NCBI RefSeq assembly: GCF_037975245.1
Contig: NC_092572.1
Coordinates: forward strand, 32,957,989-33,021,988
Direction of reading: 5' to 3'
Length of the DNA: 64,000 nucleotides
Source of the DNA: Apostichopus japonicus
Taxonomy: Eukaryota; Echinodermata; Holothuroidea; Aspidochirotida; Stichopodidae
The notes under the pieces: generated by a model
Told to the model about the DNA's origin: nothing
Database searches by the model: none
The model's input: the letters and a program-made list of their open reading frames with translations, nothing else
Shown here: positions 16,141-30,081 of the stretch, piece after piece
How positions within the stretch are numbered: the first letter of the stretch is position 1
Layout: each line of letters begins with the position of its first letter
Program-made: the position numbers and the translations under genes

Positions 16141-19100
16141 GATTTATCGGTATCGCACTTTCGATTTATCGGTACCGCACTTTCGATTTATCGGTACCGC
16201 ACTTTCTATTTAGCGGTACCGCACATTCGATTCATCGGTATCGTAGGTTCGATTTATGGGACTCGCACATTCGATTTATCGGTACCGCACTTTCGGTTTA
16301 TCGGTACCGCACATTCGATTAATCGGTATCGCATGTTCCATTTATCGGTACCGCACTTTCTATTTATCGGTACCGCACATTCGATTAATCGGTATCGCAC
16401 AATCGATTTATAGGTACCGCACATTCGATTTATCGGTATCGCACATTCGATTTATCAGTACCGCACAATCGATTTATTTGTACCGCACATTCTATTAATC
16501 GGTATCGCACTTTCGATTTATCGGTACCGCACTTTCTATTTATCGGTACCGCACATTCGATTCATCGGTATCGCACATTCGATTTATCGTTATCGCACAT
16601 TCGATTTATCGGTATCGCACAATCGATTTATAGGTACCGCACAATCGATTTATCGGTACCGCACAATCGATTTATTTGTACCGGACATTCTATTAATCGG
16701 TATCGCACTTTCGATTTATCGGTACCGCACTTTCTATTTAGCGGTACCGCACAATCGATTTATCGGTACCGCACATTCGATTTATCGGTATTCGATTCGA
16801 TTAATCGGTATCGCAGGTGCAATTTATCGGTACCGCATTTTCGATTTATCGGTACCGCACAATCGATCGATCGGTAGCGCACATTCGATTTATCGGTACC
16901 GCACATTCGATTTATCGGTACAGCACAATCGATTTATCAGTACCGCACAATCGATTTATTTGTACCGCACATTCTATTAATCGGTATCGCACTTTCGATT
17001 TATCGGTACCGCACTTTCTATTTATCGGTACCGCACATCGATTCATCGGTATCGCACATTCGATTTATCGTTATCGCACATTCGATTTATCGGTACCGCA
17101 TATTCGATTAATCGGTATCGTAAATTCGATTTATCGGTATCGCATGATCGATTTATCGTTATCGCGCATTCGATTTATCGGTACCGCACATTCGATTTAT
17201 CGGTACCGCATTTTCGATTGACCGGTACCGCACAATCGATTTATCGGTACAGCACAATCGATTGATCAGTACCGCACAATCGATTGATTTGTACCGCACA
17301 TTCTATTAATCGGTATCGCACATTCGATTTATCGGTACCGCACTTTCGGTTTATCGGTACCGCACATTCGATTCATCGGTATCGCATGTTCCATTTATCG
17401 GTACCGCACTTTCTATTTATCGGTACCACACATTCGATTCATCGGTATCGCACATTCGATTTATCGTTATCGCACATTCGATTTATCGGTATCGCACAAT
17501 CGATTTATAGGTACCGCACAATCGATTTATCGGTACCGCACAATCGATTTATTTGTACCGGACATTGTATTAATCGGTATCGCACTTTCGATTTATCGGT
17601 ACCGCACTTTCGATTTATCGGTACCGCACTTTCTATTTAGCGGTACCGCACATTCGATTCATCGGTATCGTAGGTTAGTTTTATGGGACTCGCACATTCG
17701 ATTTATCGGTACCGCACTTTCGGTTTATCGGTACCGCACATTCGATTAATCGGTATCGCATGTTCCATTTATCGGTACCGCACTTTCTATTTATCGGTAC
17801 CGCACATTCGATTAATCGGTATCGTATATTCGATTTATCGATATCGCACATTCGATTTATCGGTATCGCACATTCGATTTATCGGTACCGCACAATTGAT
17901 TTATCGGTACCACAATACGAATTAATCGGTCTCGCACATTCGATTTATCGATACCGCACAATCGATTTATCGGTACCGCACAATCGATTTATTTGTACCG
18001 CACATTCTATTAATCGGTATTGCACTTTCGATTTATCGGTACCGCACTTTCTATTTAGCGGTACCGCACATTCGATTCATCGGTATCGTAGGTTCGATTT
18101 ATGGGACTCGCACATTCGATTTATCGGTACCGCACAATCGATTTATCGGTCCGCATATTCGATAAATCTGTACCGCACAATCGAATTATCGGTACCGCAT
18201 ATTCGATTTATCGGTATCGTAAATTCATTTTATCGGTATTCGATTCGATTAATCGGTATCGCAGGTTCAATTTATCGGTACCGCATTTTCGATTTATCGG
18301 TACCGCACAATCGATTGATCGGTAGCGCACATTCGATTTATCGGTACCGCACATTCGATTTATCGGTACAGCACAATCGATTTATCAGTACCGCACAATC
18401 GATTTATTTGTACCGCACATTCTATTAATCGGTATCGCACTTTCGATTTATCGGTACCGCACTTTCTATTTATCGGTACCGCACATTCGATTCATCGGTA
18501 TCGCACATTCGATTTATCGTTATCGCACATTCGATTTATCGGTATCGCACAATCGATTTATAGGTACCGCACAATCGATTTATCGGTACCGCACAATCGA
18601 TTTATTTGTACCGGACATTCTATTAATCGGTATCGCACTTTCGATTTATCGGTACCGCACTTTCTATTTAGCGGTACCGCACATTCGATTCATCGGTATC
18701 GTAGGTTCGATTTATGGGACTCGCACATTCGATTTATCGGTACCGCACTTTCGGTTTATCGGTACCGCACATTCGATTAATCGGTATCGCATGTTCCATT
18801 TATCGGTACCGCACTTTCTATTTATCGGTACCGCACATTCGATTAATCGGTATCGTATATTCGATTTATCGATATCGCACATTCGATTTATCGGTATCGC
18901 ACATTCGATTTATCGGTACCGCACAATTGATTTATCGGTACCACAATACGAATTAATCGGTCTCGCACATTCGATTTATCGATACCGCACAATCGATTTA
19001 TCGGTACCGCACAATCGATTTATTTGTACCGCACATTCTATTAATCGGTATTGCACTTTCGATTTATCGGTACCGCACTTTCTATTTAGCGGTACCGCAC

Positions 19101-20255
19101 ATTCGATTCATCGGTATCGTAGGTTCGATTTATGGGACTCGCACATTCGATTTATCGGTACCGCACAATCGATTTATCGGTCCGCATATTCGATAAATCT
19201 GTACCGCACAATCGAATTATCGGTACCGCATATTCGATTTATCGGTATCGTAAATTCATTTTATCGGTATTCGATTCGATTAATCGGTATCGCAGGTTCA
19301 ATTTATCGGTACCGCATTTTCGATTTATCGGTACCGCACAATCGATTGATCGGTAGCGCACATTCGATTTATCGGTACCGCACATTCGATTTATCGGTAC
19401 AGCACAATCGATTTATCAGTACCGCACAATCGATTTATTTGTACCGCACATTCTATTAATCGGTATCGCACTTTCGATTTATCGGTACCGCACTTTCTAT
19501 TTATCGGTACCGCACATTCGATTCATCGGTATCGCACATTCGATTTATCGTTATCGCACATTCGATTTATCGGTATCGCACAATCGATTTATAGGTACCG
19601 CACAATCGATTTATCGGTACCGCACAATCGATTTATTTGTACCGGACATTCTATTAATCGGTATCGCACTTTCGATTTATCGGTACCGCACTTTCTATTT
19701 AGCGGTACCGCATTTTCGATTGACCGGTACCGCACATTCGATTTATCGGTACAGCACAATCGATTGATCAGTACCGCACAATCGATTGATTTGTACCGCA
19801 CATTCTATTAATCGGTATCGCACATTCGATTTATCGGTACCGCACTTTCCGTTTATCGGTACCGCACATTCGATTAATCGGTATTCGATTCGATTAATCG
19901 GTATCGCAGGTTCAATTTATCGGTACCGCATTTTCGATTTATCGGTACCGCACAATCGATTGATCGGTAGCGCACATTCGATTTATCGGTACCGCACATT
20001 CGATTTATCGGTACAGCACAATCGATTTATCAGTACCGCACAATCGATTTATTTGTACCGGACATTCTATTAATCGGTATCGCACTTTCGATTTATCGGT
20101 ACCGCACTTTCTATTTATCGGTACCGCACATTCGATTCATCGGTATCGCACATTCGATTTATCGTTATCGCACATTCGATTTATCGGTATCGCACAATCG
20201 ATTTATAGGTACCGCACAATCGATTTATCGGTACCGCACAATCGATTTATTTGTA
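16141..20255. repeat. Higher-order repeat copy 3 (period 3,949 bp, 792 bp shorter)
   Basis: From about 12,200 onward, copy 2 features recur at +3,949 bp (12,307 to 16,256; 12,868 to 16,817; 13,734 to 17,683; 15,837 to 19,786). The period is 4,741 minus 792, and 792 is exactly 36 units, so 36 units were lost here or gained in the others. The 1,031-bp doublet is kept (17,683 and 18,714). Beyond 20,255 a further, more diverged partial copy follows (20,359, 20,777). Confidence 0.88.
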
Positions 20256-23200
20256 CCGGACATTCTATTAATCGGTATCGCACTTTCGATTTATCGGTAC
20301 CGCACTTTCTATTTAGCGGTACCGCACATTCGATTCATCGGTATCGTAGGTTCGATTTATGGGACTCGCACATTCGATTTATCGGTACCGCACTTTCGGT
20401 TTATCGGTACCGCACATTCGATTAATCGGTATCGCATGTTCCATTTATCGGTACCGCACTTTCTATTTATCGGTACCGCACATTCGATTAATCGGTATCG
20501 TATATTCGATTTATCGATATCGCACATTCGATTTATCGGTACCGCACATTCGATTTATCGGTACCGCACAATTGATTTATCGGTACCACAATACGAATTA
20601 ATCGGTCTCGCACATTCGATTTATCGATACCGCACAATCGATTTATCGGTACCGCACAATCGATTTATTTGTACCGCACATTCTATTAATCGGTATTGCA
20701 CTTTCGATTTATCGGTACCGCACTTTCTATTTAGCGGTACCGCACATTCGATTCATCGGTATCGTAGGTTCGATTTATGGGACTCGCACATTCGATTTAT
20801 CGGTACCGCACAATCGATTTATCGGTCCGCATATTCGATAAATCTGTACCGCACAATCGAATTATCGGTACCGCATATTCGATTTATCGGTATCGTAAAT
20901 TCGTTTTATCGGTATCGCGCATTCGATTTATCGGTCCCGCACAATCGATTTATCGGTAACGCACAATCGATTGATCGGTATCGCACAATCGATTTATTTG
21001 TACCGCACATTCTATTAATCGGTATCGCATTTTCGATTTATCGGTACCCCACTTTCTATTTAGCGGTACCGCACATTCGATTCATCGGTATCGTAGGTTC
21101 GATTTATGGGACTCGCACATTCGATTTATCGGTACCGCACATTCGATTTATCGGTACCGCACATTCGATTAATCGGTATCGCACGTTCGATTTATCGGTA
21201 CCGCACTTTCTATTTATCGGTACCGCACATTCGATTAATCGGTATCGTATATTCGATTTATCGGTATCGCACATTCGATTTATCGGTATCACACATTCGA
21301 TTTATCGATACCGCACAATCGATTTATCGGTACCGCTTATTCTATAAATCGGTACCGCACAATCGAATTATTGGTACCGCACATTCGATTTATCGGTATC
21401 GTTAATTCATTTTTATCGGTATCGCGCATTCGATTTATCGGTCCCGCACAATCGATTTATCGGTACCGCATGTGATTTATCGGTATCGTAAATTCGATTT
21501 ATCGGTATTGCACTTTCGAATTATCGTTATCGCACATTCGATTTTTCGGTACCGCACAATCGATTTATCGGTACCGCACATTCGATTTATCGGTATTCGA
21601 TTCGATTAATCGGTATCGCAGGTTCGATTTATCGGTACCGCACATTCGATTTATCGGTACAGCACAATCGATTTATCAGTACCGCACAATCGATTTATTT
21701 GTACCGCACATTCTATTAATCGGTATCGCACTTTCGATTTATCGGTACCGCACTTTCTATTTATCGGTACCGCACATTCGATTCATCGGTATCGCACATT
21801 CGATTTATCGTTATCGCACATTCGATTTATCGGTATCGCACAATCGATTTATAGGTACCGCACAATCGATTTATCGGTACCGCACAATCGATTTATTTGT
21901 ACCGGACATTCTATTAATCGGTATCGCACTTTCGATTTATCGGTACCGCACTTTCTATTTAGCGGTACCGCACAATCGATTTATCGGTACCGCACATTCG
22001 ATTTATCGGTATTCGATTCGATTAATCGGTATCGCAGGTTCAATTTATCGGTACCGCACATTCGATTCATCGGTACCGCACAATCGATTGATCGGTAGCG
22101 CACATTCGATTTATCGGTACCGCACTTTCGATTTATCGGTACAGCACAATCGATTTATCAGTACCGCACAATCGATTTATTTGTACCGCACATTCTATTA
22201 ATCGGTATCACACTTTCGATTTATCGGTACCGCACTTTCTATTTATCGGTACCGCACATTCGATTCATCGGTATCGCACATTCGATTTATCGTTATCGCA
22301 CATTCGATTTATCGGTATCGCACAATCGATTTATAGGTACCGCACAATCGATTTATCGGTACCGCACAATCGATTTATTTGTACCGGACATTCTATTAAT
22401 CGGTATCGCACTTTCGATTTATCGGTACCGCACTTTCTATTTAGCGGTACCGCACATTCGATTCATCGGTATCGTAGGTTCGATTTATGGGACTCGCACA
22501 TTCGATTTATCGGTTCCGCACTTTCGGTTTATCGGTACCGCACATTCGATAAATCGGTGTCGCATGTTCCATTTATCGGTACCGCACTTTCTATTTATCG
22601 GTACCGCACATTCGATTAATCGGTATCGTATATTCGATTTATCGATATCGCACATTCGATTTATCGGTATCGCACATTCGATTTATCGGTACCGCACAAT
22701 TGATTTATCGGTACCACAATACGAATTAATCGGTATCGCACATTCGATTTATCGATACCGCACAATCGATTTATCGGTACCGCACAATCGATTTATTTGT
22801 ACCGCACATTCTATTAATCGGTATTGCACTTTCGATTTATCGGTACCGCACTTTCTATTTAGCGGTACCGCACATTCGATTCATCGGTATCGTAGGTTCG
22901 ATTTATGGGACTCGCACATTCGATTTATCGGTACCGCACAATCGATTTATCGGTCCGCATATTCGATAAATCTGTACCGCACAATCGAATTATCGGTACC
23001 GCATATTCGATTTATCGGTATCGTAAATTCATTTTATCGGTATCGCGCATTCGATTTATCGGTCCCGCACAATCGATTTATCGGTAACGCACAATCGATT
23101 TATCGGTACCGCATATTCGATAAATCTGTACCGCACAATCGAATTATCGGTATCGTAAATTCATTTTATCGGTATCGCACATTCGATTTATCGGTATCGC

Positions 23201-24570
23201 AGGTTCAATTTATCGGTACCGCATTTTCGATTTATCGGTACCGCACAATCGATTGATCGGTAGCGCACATTCGATTTATCGGTACCGCACATTCGATTTA
23301 TCGGTACAGCACAATCGATTGATCAGTACCGCACAATCGATTTATTTGTACCGCACATTCTATTAATCGGTATCGCACTTTCGATTTATCGGTACCGCAC
23401 TTTCTATTTATCGGTACCGCACATTCGATTTATCGGTATCGCACATTCGATTTATCGTTATCGCACATTCGATTTATCGGTACCGCATATTCGATAAATC
23501 TGTACCGCACAATCGAATTATCGGTATCGTAAATTCATTTTATCGGTATTCGATTCGATTAATCGGTATCGCAGGTTCAATTTATCGGTACCGCATTTTC
23601 GATTTATCGGTACCGCACAATCGATTGATCGGTAGCGCACATTCGATTTATCGGTACCGCACATTCGATTTATCGGTACAGCACAATCGATTTATCAGTA
23701 CCGCACAATCGATTTATTTGTACCGCACATTCTATTAATCGGTATCGCACTTTCGATTTATCGGTACCGCACTTTCTATTTATCGGTACCGCACATTCGA
23801 TTCATCGGTATCGCACATTCGATTTATCGTTATCGCACATTCGATTTATCGGTATCGCACAATCGATTTATAGGTACCGCACAATCGATTTATGGGACTC
23901 GCACATTCGATTTATCGGTACCGCACAATCGATTTATCGGTCCGCATATTCGATAAATCTGTACCGCACAATCGAATTATCGGTACCGCATATTCGATTT
24001 ATCGGTATCGTAAATTCATTTTATCGGTATCGCGCAATCGATTTATCGGTCCCGCACAATCGATTTATCGGTTACGCACAATCGATTTATCGGTACCGCA
24101 TATTCGATAAATCTGTACCGCACAATCGAATTATCGGTATCGTAAATTCATTTTATCGGTATCGCACATTCGATTTATCGGTCTCGCACATTCGATTTAT
24201 CGGTACCGCACAATCGATTTATCGGTACCGCAAAATCGATTTATTTGTACCGCACATTCTATTAATCGGTATCGCACTTTCGATTTATCGGTACCGCACT
24301 TTCTATTTATCGGTACCGCACATTCGATTCATCGGTATCGTAGGTTCGATTTATGGGACTCGCACATTCGATTTATCGGTACCGCACAATCGATTTATCG
24401 GTACCGCATATTCGATAAATCTGTACCGCACAATCGAATTATCGGTATCGTAAATTCATTTTATCGGTATCGCGCATTCGATTAATCGGTCTCGCACATT
24501 CGATTTATCGGTACCGCACAATCGATTTATCGGTACCGCACATTCGATTTATCGGTAGCGCACATTCGAT

Positions 24571-26108
<1,538 letters not shown>

Positions 26109-26185
26109 GCAATGTTCTGCGTAGCACTGAGAATTCTAGTAGAAAAATAGTAAAGTTTGCTAGTGCTAATGATAAAGAAAACTAA

Positions 26186-26223
26186 CACGACGTTTCGGGT
26201 ATAAACCCTTTAACAAAGTGAGC
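26186..26223 (-). ncRNA. Degenerate hammerhead-ribozyme-like motif of the Penelope-like element
   Basis: Read on the minus strand, the 3' non-coding part contains TTTGTTAAAGGG, then TTTATA, then CCCGAAACGTCG. This gives a GGG/CCC helix capped by a short loop and followed by the GAAAC box. Penelope-like elements are known to carry hammerhead motifs with CUGANGA and GAAA boxes. Here the first box is eroded, so activity is unlikely. Confidence 0.4.
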
Positions 26224-26319
26224 AAAAAGACTACTAAAACTGTAAACAGCGAACGAAGAAAGATAAAATGGTCCAATGCACACACATGAAAGAAGCGAAA
26301 AGTAGCAGGGTAAAAGGAC

Positions 26320-27265
26320 TTACAACAAATCGAAATTAAAGTTTAAACCATAAGGGGATAAGGTGCCAAGTCGGAAAATTAGTCTATTTTCGGATTTAAG
26401 ACGATCGATATCAGTGCCTCTGGAAGACAGAGCACACGTAACTGAAAAGTCAGTGATCTTACAGGAGGAGGGGGAATTGAAGTGAGAGGCGACAGGGTAA
26501 CCAGGAAACTTGGATTTGATGGAGCGTAAGTGTTCGGTAATACGATCTGCCAGTCTACGCTTGGTTTCACCTATGTAAAGTAAATTACAACGTTTACATA
26601 TGATAACATAAATTACATTAGTGGAAATACAAGAAAAGTGATGTTTAATTATAAAAGAGTTTTTAGGGCCAGTGATACGAAGCATAGTGTTTGAGGTGAC
26701 ATATCTGCAGGTATTACATCTACTACGGTTACAAGGGTAGGTGCCAGGAGTGTCGACAGGGATGGGCTGAGGATGCGATGCCCTCACCAAATGATCCGCC
26801 AGGTTGTTTAGTCGCTTGTAAGCTGTAATAGGCATCTCCGTGAAAACTTCCTTGGTGGTGGGGTCACGTGTGAGAGTTTTGAAGTTCCTGTATACGGTGT
26901 GGCGAATGTGTTGAGATAAGGGATGGAAAGGAAGTGTGAGGGGAATGCGGTCGGTGTTAGTGACGTCGTTGGTAGGTTCCAGAGTCGACTCTCGGCTGAT
27001 GAGGTTAATGCGTTGATTGGCGGTGGTTATAACTGAGGGAGGGTATCCCCGAGATCGGAAGAAACCATTGAACATAGAAGCTGCGTTGTCAAAGTTAGCT
27101 TCCTTGGAGCAGATTCGTTTTGCTCTCAAAAGTTGAGAAGAAGGAATTGAGTTGATGCAACTAGGGGGATGACTGGATGAATATAGCAAGTAGCTGTGTG
27201 AGTCCGTAGGTTTGAAATGAATATTGGAAACGATGTTGCAATTCTCGATAGAGAGTTCCATGTCC

Positions 27266-27267
<2 letters not shown>
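26320..27267 (-). CDS. Penelope-like polyprotein C-terminus: RT remnant plus GIY-YIG endonuclease
   Basis: A 315-codon open frame. Residues about 1-80 contain [18 protein letters not shown], typical of the region following the RT catalytic core in Penelope-like elements. A Cys-rich stretch follows (CNRSRCNTC, near residue 180). Next comes the GIY-YIG nuclease: [10 protein letters not shown], then [18 protein letters not shown], with the Tyr-Ile-Gly, Arg and His positions expected for the family. The C-terminal Glu lies in [18 protein letters not shown], the family's usual end. In the family, this nuclease nicks target DNA for target-primed reverse transcription. The annotated ATG lies one base inside the (TA)n boundary and is not the native start; the true N-terminus, including the RT palm, is absent. 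The fragment is intact but cannot retrotranspose alone. Confidence 0.85.

Positions 27268-27268
<1 letters not shown>

Positions 27269-27361
<93 letters not shown>
27269..27361. repeat. (TA)n microsatellite, right of the Penelope-like element
   Basis: About 93 bp of perfect TA repeat adjoining the truncated 5' side of the retroelement. Together with 25,938-26,105 it suggests insertion into a longer TA tract, or TA expansion at both ends of the insert. Confidence 0.97.
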
Positions 27362-27364
<3 letters not shown>

Positions 27365-29700
27365 GTGAATGTCAATTTAACCTGTCAAATGTCGCATTCA
27401 GATTGTCACGGAATTGACGTAGAACAAACTGCACACGTATACAATCTGGCAGTATACCATACACGGCCAATGAAGGGCACAGGAGGTATACACTTCCACA
27501 TTTTGAAGTATCCTGACCCATCTTGAAAATTTTGCCGCATTTTGTAATAATGTCACGTAGGGTTTATATAACACCGTAAAACCCAATAATGTGGACTAGA
27601 ATGTTGACGAGGGCAAGAGCCTTACCACGAAGAACATTATTTTCGCAGGCGCCCAACAAGCGATCCGATCAGCCCCCCCCCCCCTCCCCAACTCCCTTAC
27701 TTTGATATGGATTTCCACATTACCGACCCGAATATAACTATCGCAAAACGTAACTTAATACTATATATGGCAATTTGTTCATAGAGGGACTGATGGGCAG
27801 GGTAGGAGAATGAAGGCCGGAATTTAGTGATGGGGCCGGTCCCAAAAATCTTAACCTGCTTTGCGTCTCAGCGGTTTGGTCGGTCTAGCGGGTATGCGTT
27901 CATACGTACTCAATCTAAAACCAAACTCGGTCAATACTATTACATGCCTGGGCTTAATATTGGCTATACAGGCCTTCAGTCACGTAACGGTAAGAATTGT
28001 TCGTTTAATTAAATTAACCTGCGAACTGATTTGTACATCCAACACCTGCTCTTTCTTTGCTTTGAACGTGCTCCAGGAGGTCGCGGCTATTTATAGACTA
28101 GTTAGTAACTGTAATATCATTCAACCCTTATTATTAAATAGTTGAGTCAATGTTATACTTACAAGCAAATCAAATGTGGTTTGATTCTTTCAAGCATAGA
28201 GTGATTCTGTTCATTTTTTTGGGGACCTACCACTAAATTACCGGGAGGGGGGGGGGGGGTAAGTTTATGAGCGTAAGAGTCCCTTCCGCCTCAAACTGAC
28301 AAAGTAAAACGAACTAACTTACTAATAAATTACAAGGTATTGAGGAGTTTAAGGGACTAAGAATGGTTTTGGTTACAGCTCAATCATCATAATTCCAGAA
28401 CTATTGTTTATAGTGCACATTAACACAGTGAGTTTTACAGAAAAGATTAGCATGTGACAAAATCTACAATTCTTAAAATCGAAGCTGGGGCCTTCGATTA
28501 TTCATATGCATAAATCTCGTATGCGTATAATCGTACACTGAGAATGAAGACCTGAAGCTGTTACAATAAAAGTGTAATTTTTCTTTTTAAAGTATTAAGG
28601 TGTTTGACATGTCTATTTTGTATGAAAGAGCACAAAAAAGACAAAAAAGAACAGTGAAGACACTACCATGATAGCATGCTCTGTTAAGGAGATATGACAC
28701 TTTGAAGATATCAAAATTTCTTTGAAAACGACTGGTTTAGAAAGACTAACTATGAGGGTGTGACGTCACATCCTAACTTCCTTACCATCTGTGAATATAT
28801 TTCTTTAAAAATTATTTACATTTTTTAACACATTTGAAAATAATATAATCAAAAATTCTTCAGATGTTTAATCTCAAATACTTCCTTTGACAAATATGAG
28901 ATCTCATGACATATCTTTTGGTTGAAAGTCATGAAATCTCACAAAATATTTAGAGAAAAAAACAAAGACTTTACAGGAATGTGAGGATATGACATCACAG
29001 TTAGTCAGATTTCAGCAGTTTCTACACAATCTGATAAAACTTTACACTTGAATATCTCTGTAACCGAAAAAGATATTTGAACATTTTTTTTTTACCATTG
29101 TGTTTCTTTTATTGTACTCTTTCATATAACATAAACATATATGGCAACTGAACCAATCCTTTAATAACGACTACGTATTTGAGATGCGTTCCCGTTTTAT
29201 GGTTCGCCATGTGGGACAAATATAACATACTTTGTACCCGTATCAATTCCAATATAGACACGCATATTTTATTAGCTAATCGGAAGGTCGATTTCTATGG
29301 TTGTCTTAAATCGTATATTAATTCAAATACATACATGTATTATCAGCTGATTTAATACTTGATATATTCGAATTAATACGCATATATATTGGAATTGTAT
29401 ATAAACTCCAATTAGTATGCGTAAAATATATGGTATATTTGTTTCCACAGGGCCTACCGTATACCCGTTCGAGCAGCTCCTGCAACATTTAACTAGGATC
29501 GGCCTAACTGAAGAAACAAAGAACCAACGAGGAGTAGGGTCAGGGAGGAGGGGACCAGACCGAGCACCATCCTTCCCTGGGAAATCCATTCTAAACTGCA
29601 GAACCCACCAAGTGACCATACTACCACCTGCGGACATACTGTCCGTGAACAAGGAAGTCATTACTTTCATTGTATGGCTACACAATGGATGCTGCCCGTG
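27362..29700. other. Non-coding DNA, no gene seen
   Basis: Contains a C12 run (27,673-27,684) and a G13 run (28,247-28,259). Around 28,440-29,130 there is a repeat-like AT-rich segment with TGACGTCACATCC and a related TATGACATCACAG, probably an old dispersed repeat. The short ORFs (for example 27,827-28,145 and 29,323-29,737) have no recognisable domain, and the opposite-strand overlap argues against coding. Confidence 0.55.
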
Positions 29701-30073
29701 CAGTGGCGGAGCTAGGGGTATTGGTCAGGAGGGGTGAGAAGGGTTTGTAGGGGTGCTGTCGAAACTATCTAAGCGGAGCGCCACCACTGGTTGGCGCGTA
29801 GCGTACAGAATTTTTTGAGTAAAGACACTCCCTAGATCGCCGGAAATAACCCTTTCCGTGCCTGGCTAATTTGCAGAAAAACGAAGAATAAATAGGTGTC
29901 ATTGCCAAATTACACCAACAAAATGTAACAAATGTCAATAAGTAGATGAGAGCGCAATAAAAAAGTCAATAATCGCGAATAAGTAAAAAGTGGTAAAGAG
30001 CTGAAAAGGGCGCCAGCAGTCCATTTGAGTCCGTCAGGGGGGGGGGGGCATCCGTATGTACGCCCCGCTACTG
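29701..30073. mobile_element. Probable hAT-type MITE (373 bp)
   Basis: The left end is CAGTGGCGGAGC. The right end, reverse-complemented, is CAGTAGCGGGGC (10 of 12 match). The flanks are TGCCCGTG (29,693-29,700) and TGCCCCTG (30,074-30,081), an 8-bp direct repeat matching at 7 of 8, as expected for hAT target-site duplications. There is no transposase ORF inside, so it would be non-autonomous. A G12 run lies at 30,037-30,048. Confidence 0.6.
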
Positions 30074-30081
30074 TGCCCCTG

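Larger units (their letters stand above)
1..24570. repeat. 22-bp satellite DNA array (left end outside window)
   Basis: The whole stretch is head-to-tail copies of a 22-bp unit, approximately ATTTATCGGTACC followed by GCACATTCG. Recurrent variants are GTATCG for GTACCG, and CACAATCG or CACTTTCG for CACATTCG. The array is in progress at base 1 and ends at 24,570, where the sequence changes to unique DNA. Because 22 is not a multiple of 3, a stop-free run reads the unit in all three frames and gives a 66-bp, 22-residue peptide periodicity. This explains every long ORF in the region, on both strands. No unique gene-like island is visible inside. Location (centromeric, subtelomeric or interstitial) cannot be told from sequence. 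Confidence 0.98.

Noticed and set aside
203-24110. Some fifty ORFs of 60-303 codons with IYRYRTFDLSVPHIRFIG-type repeats
   Set aside because: They are read-through of the 22-bp satellite; the same DNA is open on both strands and in shifted frames, and stops appear only where unit variants create TAA, TGA or TAG.
1-24570. CRISPR-like array (short regular repeats)
   Set aside because: There are no unique spacers; units are contiguous and the context is eukaryotic.
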